A stretch of 64,000 nucleotides of DNA from Emergomyces orientalis (lineage: Eukaryota; Ascomycota; Eurotiomycetes; Onygenales; Ajellomycetaceae), in NCBI GenBank assembly GCA_002110485.1, contig MOWL01000067.1:3968001-4032000 (forward strand), written 5' to 3'. This document shows positions 1 to 9,723 of this stretch, piece by piece. Each line of letters starts with the position of its first letter. The stretch's first letter is position 1. The notes under the pieces were generated by a model. The model searched no databases. It saw nothing but the letters and a program-made list of their open reading frames with translations, and had not been told where the DNA came from. The position numbers and the translations under genes were made by a program.

Positions 1-2499
1 AACGTTTTCCTTGCAGCCCCGACTGGCAGTGGAAAAACCGTCTGTGCAGAGTTTGCTCTCCTTCATCACTGGTCAAAATCCAAACCTGGCAAAGCAGTCT
101 ATATTGCTCCCTTCCAAGAATTGATCGACCAGCGAGTGAGCGATTGGCAAAGCCGGTTAGGCAATCTTAACGGTGGCAAGAACATTTTGAAACTTACAGG
201 GGAAACCACTGCAGATCTGAAAATTCTCGAGCAAGCCAATCTAGTACTCGCTACTCCGATTCAGTGGGACGTCCTGTCACGACAATGGCAGCGTCGTAAG
301 AACGTGCAAGCTGTTGAGCTTTTCATCGCCGATGAACTTCACATGCTTGGCGGCCAAGGTGGCTACATCTACGAGGTTATTGTTTCGCGAATGCATTATA
401 TTGCCCTTCAAACTGAAAAAGAGCTACGGATGATTGGGCTGAGTGTCCCTCTGTCCAATGCCCGGGACATTGGGGAATGGTTGGGCGCTAAAAAACATAC
501 TGTTTACAACTTTAGCCCCCACGTTCGCCCTGTTCCATTAGAGCTGCACATTCAATCTTACACAATCCCCCATTTCCCATCTCTCATGCTTGCCATGGCG
601 AAACCTGCCTTTGCATCAATTCTACAGCTATCCCCTGATAAGCCGGCGTTACTGTTTGTACCTACTCGAAAGCAAACACGCTCGACTGCTCTGGATTTGT
701 TGGCTGCTTGCATTGCCGCAGACGATGAAGACAGGTTCTTACATGCTGATATTGAAGAAATTTCACCACTGCTAAAGCGAATTGACGAACAAGCGCTCGC
801 AGAATCCATTTCACACGGAATTGGCTATTATCACGAAGCTCTTAGCAACAGCGACAAACGCATTGTCTCGCACCTCTTCAAGATTGGGGCGATACAAGTC
901 ATGCTTGCCTCTCGAGATGTTTGCTGGGAGATCAATTTAAATGCGCATCTAGTTATTGTTATGAATACTCAATTTTTTGATGGCCGAGAGCATCGATATA
1001 TCGACTATCCTATTAGTGAAATACTTCAAATGTTCGGAAAATCTTCTCGTCCCCTTGAAGATAAAAGTGGAAAGGGAGTGCTTATGGTTCCCGCAGTCAA
1101 ACGCGACTACTACAAAAAGTTCTTGAATGAAGCGTTGCCAATAGAAAGCCATTTACAAATATATCTGCACGATGCGTTTGTCACCGAGATCAGCACGAGA
1201 ACTATTGCATCCACTCAAGATGCTGTCGATTGGATGACATACACGTACTTCTATCGCCGTCTCCTCGCAAATCCTAGCTATTATGGCCTAACTGATGTGA
1301 GTCATGAAGGCTTGAGTACGTTCCTCTCAGAGTTGGTTGAGAACACTCTTAAGGAACTCTCTGAAGCCAAGATCATCGATCTGGACGAGGAGGACGACAC
1401 TCTGTCACCACTAAATGCTGCTATGATTGCTGCATATTACAACATTTCGTTCATCACCATGCAAACATTCTTGCTTTCTCTAACAGCCAGAACCAAGCTG
1501 AAGGGCATTCTCGAAATTGTTACCTCTGCTACTGAATTTGAAACGATCCAGGTTCGACGGCATGAAGAACATATTCTCCGCCGTGTATATGATAGGGTGC
1601 CAGTCAAAATGTCGCAACCAGTTTACGACTCGCCTCACTTTAAGGCATTCGTCCTTTTGCAAGCGCATTTCTCACGCATGCAGCTTCCGATTGATCTGGG
1701 CAAAGATCAAGAAGTTATTGTGGGTAAAGTTTTGAACCTCCTGAGCGCATGTGTAGATGTTCTGTCTTCCGAGGGCCACTTGAACGCCATGAATGCAATG
1801 GAAATGTCGCAGATGGTTGTTCAAGCTATGTGGGACCGGGATAGTCCGTTGAAGCAAATTCCTCATTTCGGCCCCGAGGCCATCAAAGTGGCCAATGAGT
1901 TCCAGTATGTTCGCCCTTTCACTTCCAATAGTCCATTGTCAATTCCTAACCACCTTTTCACGCGCAGGATCAAGGACATCTTCGAGTTCATGGAAGCTAT
2001 GGACCCGTCAGAGAACAAGGATTATGCAACCCTTGTGAAGCGTCTGGGTCTTGACAATAAGCAGCTAGCACAGGCAGCAGAGTTTACGAACAACAAATAT
2101 CCCAACATAGATCTCGACTTTACTGTTCTGGACGAAGAAAGCATCACCGCCGGCGAGCCTGCTTATATTGATATCAAGATTGAGAGGGATGTTGAAGAAG
2201 ACGAAGAAGTGGATACCACCGTCTCAGCTCCGTTCTACCCGGGCAAAAAGATGGAGAACTGGTGGCTTGTGGTTGGTGAAGAAAAGACAAACAGCCTCCT
2301 TGCTACCAAACGCGTCACGATTGGAAAGAAATTGCACCTGAAACTGGAGTACATTGTTCCAACACCTGGTGAGCATGAGCTAACGCTATTCTTGATGAGC
2401 GATAGCTATGTGGGCGTTGACCAAGATCCTTCGTTCAAGATTACGGCTGCGGAGGGAATGGATGAAGATGAAGAGGAGAATGAAGGGGGAGAGGAGTGA
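1..2499 (+). CDS. BRR2: Pre-mRNA-splicing helicase BRR2, C-terminal part (5' end cut by window)
   Basis: Ski2-like DExH RNA helicase of the U5 snRNP, which unwinds U4/U6 during spliceosome activation in the nucleus. The frame is already open at base 1 and ends with TGA at 2497-2499, so only about 832 C-terminal residues are present. The visible part starts inside the second helicase cassette: the P-loop APTGSGKT is encoded at about bases 19-42, and the motif II variant DELH follows at about 331-342. After the RecA domains come the winged-helix and Sec63 (helical-bundle and Ig-like FN3) regions, ending in an acidic tail rich in Asp and Glu. The match to the BRR2 C-terminal cassette is clear from runs such as ISRMHYIA-like and LSNARDIGEWLG. 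The DELH form differs from the first-cassette DEIH, as expected for the degenerate C-terminal cassette. No intron is seen in this part. ASCC3/Slh1 is a less likely alternative. Confidence 0.93.
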   Translation, partial: NVFLAAPTGSGKTVCAEFALLHHWSKSKPGKAVYIAPFQELIDQRVSDWQSRLGNLNGGKNILKLTGETTADLKILEQANLVLATPIQWDVLSRQWQRRKNVQAVELFIADELHMLGGQGGYIYEVIVSRMHYIALQTEKELRMIGLSVPLSNARDIGEWLGAKKHTVYNFSPHVRPVPLELHIQSYTIPHFPSLMLAMAKPAFASILQLSPDKPALLFVPTRKQTRSTALDLLAACIAADDEDRFLHADIEEISPLLKRIDEQALAESISHGIGYYHEALSNSDKRIVSHLFKIGAIQVMLASRDVCWEINLNAHLVIVMNTQFFDGREHRYIDYPISEILQMFGKSSRPLEDKSGKGVLMVPAVKRDYYKKFLNEALPIESHLQIYLHDAFVTEISTRTIASTQDAVDWMTYTYFYRRLLANPSYYGLTDVSHEGLSTFLSELVENTLKELSEAKIIDLDEEDDTLSPLNAAMIAAYYNISFITMQTFLLSLTARTKLKGILEIVTSATEFETIQVRRHEEHILRRVYDRVPVKMSQPVYDSPHFKAFVLLQAHFSRMQLPIDLGKDQEVIVGKVLNLLSACVDVLSSEGHLNAMNAMEMSQMVVQAMWDRDSPLKQIPHFGPEAIKVANEFQYVRPFTSNSPLSIPNHLFTRRIKDIFEFMEAMDPSENKDYATLVKRLGLDNKQLAQAAEFTNNKYPNIDLDFTVLDEESITAGEPAYIDIKIERDVEEDEEVDTTVSAPFYPGKKMENWWLVVGEEKTNSLLATKRVTIGKKLHLKLEYIVPTPGEHELTLFLMSDSYVGVDQDPSFKITAAEGMDEDEEENEGGEE

Positions 2500-3591
2500 A
2501 CGATGTCTAGTGGGGGGTGCTTTTTTATTTCCAGAAATTCATTTTCAATTTTGTGACCTTATTTTTTTCTTTTTTAGACCGTATTATGTGTGTAATGTAT
2601 ATTTGTCTATCAAGCGGTTCTTGCTACGATTTCATTCTTTAAAAAATTGTATAATTTGTTTGGACCAGAAGGAGTCTATTGAGCTGAAAGGATCATGAAG
2701 CTATTTGCTAGACAACAATGGATGTTGTGAATCCGATCTTACTCAGCGCTAAGCTTTTCTTTATCGATCATCTTTCTCCACTAACTGACTGATAACATAG
2801 AAACACTGGCGCCCAGCCATGGCGATTGCTATTCTTTTCAAATTTGCCATGTTCAGTCAATACGGGTTTAATATGGAGATTTATAAATGGCATGCTGAGC
2901 CTGGGCCACTTTCACACACACACACACCCAGGGATAGGTATCCGGCCGGTTGCCCGCGGGCGGGACAGCGATGCAAGGCAGCAAACTTCGGGGACATGGC
3001 TTATGAAGGAAGATAGAACCAGCAATTGAGTCACTTAATACATACCTATATACCTACGTAGCTATGCAAGGAACTTGACTGTCAGTTCCAGTGGATGACT
3101 GTGAATTAAGGCATCTACATTACTTTTTAAGACTCCTTGTCAGCCACTTTCCACCACTATCCCAGCACAAAACAGCGATAAGCCAGAAAGGCGGGGTAAG
3201 AGTGCATGAATTTATCCATGTCGTCACTGACTCACGAATCATTGTCGTATCTGTGCGTATTAAGCCGACTCAGAACGTTGGACGTCGAAGTGCTCGAAGC
3301 CGCTATCCGAGAGCTGTCGATGCGACAGGATATCAATCAATACAGCCTGAACACACTTGCCCCCCACCAAGGGAAAAGTTATTTAAATACCTTAGAGTGA
3401 CTCACTCCAACATCAACGGGTTCACTCTCAATTGCAAACAAAATAATATTAAATTGAGACCAAAGGACGCACAATTATCATCTTGCCGTTTGGATACTTC
3501 TGGTCGCTAACGGAGTCTTATACCCGCCCTTCCCGTCCGCAGTCAATAAACCTACCTAGGTGTATCAGATCTGCAGCATTGATATATCACG
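2500..3591. other. Intergenic, BRR2 3' end to DPP5-like 5' end
   Basis: About 1.1 kb with no supportable gene. It holds the T-rich probable BRR2 3' UTR, a short CA repeat at 2913-2927 and a CCTACCTAGGTG motif near 3551. Short ORFs here (for example 3091-3510 from a GTG) have no recognisable protein. Confidence 0.6.
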
Positions 3592-5911
3592 ATGACTATT
3601 CGTGCGTTGAAGTTTACCCCAGAGTAATTATGCCCCCTACCCCCGAGGTAAAGGTGTAGGACATGAAAAAAAAATGGTGTTCTTTCTATGTCAGCTGTGT
3701 ATCTACTTAAAGCTAATGTTGGGTTTCACTCGCAGGGTAATGCTGAGCGCTCCTCGACGCACTGCTGCCATCCCGAATGCATCAGGTACATTGCTTGCCT
3801 ACACGCAGACAACATATTCGTTTGAGTCCCGCGCGACGACCTCAGAACTTCGAGTTCTTGATGTTGCAACCGGCAGCTCCGTTCTCTTGACAAATTCCTA
3901 CTCTGGAACTCCGCAATGGCTGGGTGACGGAGACAAACTCGTCTGGCTCAAGGAAGGAGACGATGCAAGCACCAACTTCATTGTCGGTTGTGGTCAGCGT
4001 AAAGAAGACCCATATGTCGCAGGGACGATATCTGGACCCGTGACGAATCTAAAACTCACTACTCTTTCCTCTGGGCTCGTGGGTTTCGCAGTTTCTGGGA
4101 AAGCCAATCCGGATGGATCACTGTACAATCCTTCGACCGCGAAAAAGCCTCTTAGCTCGGGAAAATTGTACACATCGCTTTTCGTCCGACATTGGGACGA
4201 ATATGTTACACCCCAGAAGAATGCAATTTTCTTTGGGACACTACAGAAGACTTCGTCGTCGGCAGAAGACAAACGGTCCAAGTACGAATTGTCAGAGTTG
4301 AAAAACCTCTTCAAGTTTATCGGTTACCTTGGAATGGAATCGCCTATTCCACCCTTTGGTGGAACAGATCATTTCGATATATGTCCACGAGGTATCGTGT
4401 TTGTGTCTAAGGATCCGACTTTAAATCATGCTCTGCATACCAAATGTGACGTTTACATTTGCATAATGGATCCCCGGTCCTGGACGCAAGCAGTACCAAT
4501 ATCCGCCAAGGCACTTTCGCTCGATCGCTTAAATGGAGCGGTAACATCTCCCGTTCTGTCCCCGGTGACAAATACACTCGCATTTCTAGTTATGAGAGAG
4601 GATGGATATGAATCGGATAAAAACAGGATCATTATTGTCCCTGGGCTATTTGACTCGCAGGCTGGACAGTCTGAACCTGTTGAGATTTTTGCAACAGCAG
4701 ATGGCTCTGGCGCATGGGACCTCAGCCCAGGTTCCCTCACATGGGGTGATGATGATTACGACCTATTTGTCCGAGTTGAAGACACCGGCTGCGGCGCCGT
4801 ATTCAGACTTCCAATGGCTAACTACACCAAGGCCTCTACAAACCAGCTCTCCAAGCTGACTCATTCTGGATACGTAACCAGCGTCGCGCCAGCATCCAAT
4901 AAGGTATTCCTAACTAGCACCAGTCTCGTGGAAAACAGTGTGTTTTCAGTAATAGACCTGTCGGAAGCGCACCAACAACCAAGGGTTATCTGTTCAAGTT
5001 CACGACATGGCGCGTCACTCGGCCTCTCTCCCGAACAAGTCACAGACATCTGGTGGAAAGGTGCAGACGACCACCCAATTCATGCTTGGGTAATAAAACC
5101 ATCTAACTTCGATCCGAAAAAGAAATACCCACTTTGCTACCTGATACATGGTGGACCCCAGGGCGCGTGGAGCGACCAATGGAATACGCGCTGGAACCTC
5201 GCCGTTTTCGCAGAGCAAGGTTACGTAGCGATCGCACCCAACCCTACAGGCAGTACCGGGTACGGCCAGGCATTTACAGACGCCATCCAGAACGAATGGG
5301 GCGGCAAACCATACGAGGACATCGCCAGGGGTTTCGACCATATCGAAAGGGAGCTCGACTACGTTGATACCGGCCGCGCCGTTGCCCTGGGCGCCTCCTA
5401 CGGCGGCTTCATGATGAACTGGATCCAAGGCCAAGAACTAGGCCGTAAATTCAAAGCCCTGGTCACTCACGACGGCATCTTCAGTACGAAATTTTCCCTG
5501 GCAGCTGAGGAGCTCTACTTCCCTATCCATGACCTGAAGGGTGTATACTGGCAGGCCCCTGAGAACTGGGATCGTTGGGACCCTTCACTGTTCCTTGACA
5601 ACTGGGCCACTCCGCATTTGATTATCCATAACGAACTGGATTACCGACTCTCGATCGCGGAAGGGTTAGCGGCGTTTAACGTTTTGCAGATGCGAGGTGT
5701 GCCTAGTGCGTTTTTGACGTTCCCCGATGAGAACCATTGGGTACTGAACGCAGAAAATTCGCTCGTTTGGTATCGGACGGTTCTTAATTGGATTAATAAA
5801 TATGTTGGGTTGCCACCGCTGCTAGATAAGGATGGGTCTGATGGGTTCCCGCCGTTGAAAAATGAGGAGAAGATCGTGGGAGGCATGACGAAGTTGGCAG
5901 TGACGGAGTAG
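3592..5911 (+). CDS. Intracellular DPP5-like / acylaminoacyl-peptidase-type serine peptidase (family S9)
   Basis: Serine peptidase of the prolyl-oligopeptidase clan (S9), expected to remove dipeptides or acylated residues from short peptides. Exons: 3592-3623 and 3736-5911, giving 735 residues. Exon 1 encodes MTIRALKFTPE; its donor GTAATT at 3624 joins an acceptor ending ...CTCGCAG at 3735, restoring E-V-M-L-S-A-P-R-R, the N-terminal motif of this group. The uninterrupted frame also has an upstream ATG at 3674, but that lies inside the intron. An N-terminal beta-propeller is followed by an alpha/beta-hydrolase domain. The catalytic triad is visible: Ser565 in GASYGG, Asp646 in HNELDYR and His678 in ENHWVLN. 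There is no signal peptide, unlike the secreted DPP V antigens of fungi, so a cytosolic location is inferred. It is convergent with the kinase gene. Confidence 0.9.
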
Positions 5912-7100
5912 TTTCAGTTTGGAATTAACATGGAGGGCTATTTTTAGCCGAAGTATCTATCCAATTGGTTCCGGGTTAGAAAGACTATCGGGGAAGAGTT
6001 GTGCGATTTGCGAGGGTTTAATGATGTAGGAGTAAAAACCTACACAGAGTAGTTATATCCAAAGGTATTAGGTGATCTGACATATCTTGGACTTGAAAGT
6101 CAACTTATGAGCCATATATGATATCACAATATTAACACACAAATAGTCTATGCATGTTTGCGGATTCTCCCTGACTACTTAGTTTTTTTTGCTTGAAAAA
6201 GCGAACCTTTGGTGATTTCCCTTCTGTCCTTGTCATTTGTTTGTTGTTCTAAGAGCATCACAATCCAGTCCAATAAAATATGGAATAACTCAATAGACAG
6301 TCCTCTGTCCTCTATTCTCCTCTGCGTTCTCCTTTGGTTTCTTCATCGGAGGTTGAAGATGAAACGGGAGATTTTTTTCTCGTAGTCTGGACATCGCCGA
6401 GTTGCATACAGACGAATCTCCGTAATATACTTTTAATCAGTAAAATTATTTGCTGGGGCTGAGCGTATAAGACAAGAAAAAAATCATTCCATGTGAGTAG
6501 TTGAATGTAAGAGATATCAATGGAATAACTTGAGCAATGGGAGCGGAAATTCCCCTCTCATTTCGCTTGCCACTTTTTCATCTTACGGGGAAAACGGTGA
6601 CGTGAGTTTAAATACCAAGTAGATGGAGTTCGTACAATATAAGTCGCCGACACAAAAATAGAATAGTTAGCGGGGACGAGATAGGGAACAGAAAATATGG
6701 TAAGAGGACGACAACAGCCATGTCACGCGCTTCGAGGAGATATGACGATAGTAGTAGATATACAGGTGAACTCGAGACAAGAAAAGCGAAAATGGGAAGG
6801 GGTCAGGAAAGAACAAACGCAGGACATATGTATAACATCACATAACCGAGTCCTAAAGCTTTAAAAAAAAATATAAAAAAATAAGGGAAAACAAAATGAA
6901 AAAAAAGACAATAGGATAGCACTACCTAGGTAGCAACAAGAGATATGAGTGAGAACAAATGAAATCCCATGACAGGGTGCGTTTCGCTTCGAAAACGTAA
7001 GTAAATAATAACCAAACCAGAAGCTCCTCATTTGTCAAAAGGGGGTGAACAGGAACAGACAAATGAAATAAAAATTTAAAAGGCCGATGGTAATAATCCC
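5912..7100. other. Intergenic between convergent genes
   Basis: About 1.2 kb between the 3' ends of the peptidase and kinase genes. AT-rich with several A-runs near 6860-6905 and a CACTACCTAGGTAGC palindrome near 6920. Nothing else recognised. Confidence 0.6.
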
Positions 7101-8549
7101 TCACTCATCATCCGGCAATTCCTCAATAGTTGACTTCAAAAGCTCAATCAATTCATCAATGTCCGGTCGATCCGCCGGCTCAACCTGCAAACACCTCCTC
7201 ACCACCTCCTTTGACGGCTCGCTAATCCCCCCTTTCCTGGCGGAAGCAGTTGCACCAGCACCACTCCCTTCTCCCTCCCCCGAAGCACCAGCAGCACCAG
7301 CAGTTCCCTTCCCCTTCTGCCCCTGGCCCTTCTCATCCGGAAACCTCCAATCCCCACCAAGCACACACATGCTCAAACTCCCACCGGTCTCCTCACTGCG
7401 TGCCTCGAAGGGACTCTTGCCCACCAGGCAAGCATATATCGTGCAGCCCAGCGACCATATATCGACCTTGGTATCGATGATGGAGCCAGTTTTCACATCG
7501 AAGAGTTCGGGGGCACGGTAGGGCATAGTAGAGTGTTCAGCAGCTGTGTCTTGGACGGCCAGGGCGAGGGAGCGGGAAGTGATGGCGATTGGGCTAGGGC
7601 TTAGTGAGCCTAGATCCATGACGATGGGAGTTACGCCGTCGTCGTCGATCATGATGTTGCCTGTTTCCGGGAAAGGTTTTGTTAGAGGAGTTTTATTATT
7701 ATGTTGTGATGAATATTATAGCAATAGGCTGTGCATGTTTGTATACCTGGTTTTATATCTCTGTGCGCATAGGGGCGGAAACCACCCTCATCCACCCCTT
7801 CCTGGCTAATCGTAACCTCTCCATCCATCAACGGCTCGTGTTCTGTATCATCGCTATCCCGACGGGTACCTCGCCTCGCCAGCCGTCCACGAGACGCCGC
7901 CGCGTCAGCATCTGCCGCTTCAGCCTCATTCCTAACCATCTTCGCCTTCTTAACCGCACCAGCACCACCCCTAACGCGATACTGATGCATCGCCTTCAGC
8001 GCCTTGGCTACACCCAGCATGAAACACATAAGCCTCTTCTCCGGGTATGAGGTGTGATTGACCAGATTGGCATTGATGACATCTTGCAGGTTCCCGCGAT
8101 GGTAGTAAGGGAGGAGGATGTAGACGGTCTTGGAGCCGGGGTCACCGCCATCCGCGCGGAATTTGGAGCCGGATTCGGTGGTGACGCAGTAGTCGATGGA
8201 ATGGATGATGTATCTGTTTGGGGAGAAGAGAGTATATGCTTCTACTTCTTTGAGGGCTTGGGAGACGGATTCTTGGCCGAAAGGGCAGCGGATCTTTTTG
8301 AGGGCGAAGAGTTCAGCAGTGTTTTTGTCTTGGACAAGGTAGACGTAGGAAAAGCCGCCCTGGATTCAAAAGGATCTAGTCAGTATTTCAGCTTCCACTT
8401 CTTTATCTCATCCGATAGGGGAGTATGTATACCTCTCCTAGTAATCGGAGTAGCTTGAAACTCCGGTTGTTGATCTTGAGCTGCGGAGAGTTGGGGAAAC
8501 AGCACATGCAGTCAGTGAAAGTGTAGAGAAGATCGAAGAAGTATTGCGA

Positions 8550-8552
<3 letters not shown>
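7101..8552 (-). CDS. STK16/ENV7-type serine/threonine protein kinase (NAK family)
   Basis: Membrane-associated protein kinase of the STK16/Env7 branch; yeast Env7 acts at the vacuole. Exons (5' to 3'): 8552-8433, 8359-7747, 7660-7101, giving 430 residues; introns have GTATAC donors and CAG acceptors. The N-terminus carries C15, C17 and C18, matching the palmitoylated cysteine cluster of this family. Next come the Gly-rich loop LLGEGGFSYVYL, the VAIK-equivalent FALKKI, the catalytic loop HRDIKPGN (about 239-246), DLGS in place of DFG (260-263), and the APE motif RAPEL. DLG is typical of the family. Two insertions stand out: a basic, Ala- and Arg-rich block before HRD and a Gly/Ala/Ser-rich block in the C-lobe. 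The start codon is preceded by a run of 32 T on the + strand (8552-8583), so the mRNA leader ends in poly(A). Divergent from the CAP-Gly gene. Confidence 0.9.

Positions 8553-8583
<31 letters not shown>
8552..8583. repeat. Poly(T) run of 32 abutting the kinase start codon
   Basis: Thirty-two consecutive T on the + strand. The last one is the complement of the A of the kinase ATG, so in the mRNA sense about 31 A directly precede AUG. Confidence 0.95.
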
Positions 8584-8584
<1 letters not shown>

Positions 8585-9723
8585 GCGTTGGATGTATAAA
8601 GGGGCGTGTATAACAACGAATAATAAGAAAAGAGTAAGTGTATTTGTATAAACAGGTAGGTATAGGGTTGGAGGATGGCGACGGGGGCAACCAAGCTATA
8701 GAACGAACTCCACGCTCAAGCAAACGGCGATTGAGAACAGCCCGTAGAGGAGTTAGAGATAGTTCAATCAATCAGTCAAGCACTCATTCATTATCCAGTG
8801 GAAGAGTTGATTAATTGTTTGGGTGTATGTCGATAGTTGACAGTGGTAGTTAAAGCAGGTTGGAGAAAACTATTATTTTTTTGAGTATTTGTCCTGATTG
8901 TGGCTGAGATGCGCTGCTCATAATACAGAAATACGAATGGATGCGGTGCTTAGCTGGAGGAGGACGAGGATAATAATAGCATTCAGATAATAAGGGTATT
9001 TAGAGTAAATACTGCGCAGCGAGCTAGTCTGATCTGTGCATCTAGATCGGCTGTTCATACATTTGACAATCCTTTGTTTTTTTATATTTTTTATTATTTT
9101 GTTCTTATTTGTTCTTTATCCTGTTCTTCATTTTTTGGATGTTTACAGAAGTCTGTTTATTTAACATATTAACTCTCAAAAGAATTAAATTGAATATACA
9201 AGTTAAATATGGAGATAGAGGGTGTAAAGTAGGATATTTAGACAGAATACTCCCAATATTTTTTAACTATTCTGTAGATAAATATATATATAACTAAATA
9301 TTAATAAAATATTTTCTTTCTTTCTTTCTTTTTTTTTTTTTTTTTTTTTGTTCGTCCCTCTTTCGGCCCATCGTCATCGTCCCCTATTTTTTGAATTATC
9401 ATAACTAAATATTTAGATCTTTATGCGCCACAACATCAACATCTTTCTTCCTTTTCCTCCAGTCTCAAACACTCTCTGCCCAACGCGAGCCTCGCTTCAC
9501 CCTACGACTGTCTACGTATCATCAGGATCCCGTCTCTGCATTCATTTGTCACTTTTCCATTCCTTTATTTCATTTTCCTTTTCTCGCTCTCCTACAACCC
9601 TACGCCTGGCATGTTACTACGGCTGTTTTGATCCCTTCCCTACCCCTGCACAACTCCACTAAGAGCTTTATATACAAAAACATCACGACACGAAAACAAC
9701 CCCCTCCCTCCAACGACACGATT
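8584..9723. promoter_or_regulatory. Shared divergent promoter region, kinase and CAP-Gly genes
   Basis: About 1.1 kb between divergent start codons. It includes a very AT-rich block (about 9060-9430), a CTTT tract at 9312-9328 and a T21 run at 9329-9349. The stretch just upstream of 9724 is pyrimidine-rich, as in many fungal leaders. No specific factor site can be claimed. Confidence 0.5.
9312..9349. repeat. (CTTT)n followed by T21
   Basis: A simple CTTT repeat passes directly into a run of 21 T in the divergent promoter region. Confidence 0.9.

Noticed and set aside
8054..8458. 134-residue + strand frame
   Set aside because: Shadow of the kinase exon on the opposite strand; the minus strand reads as a kinase N-lobe across the same bases.
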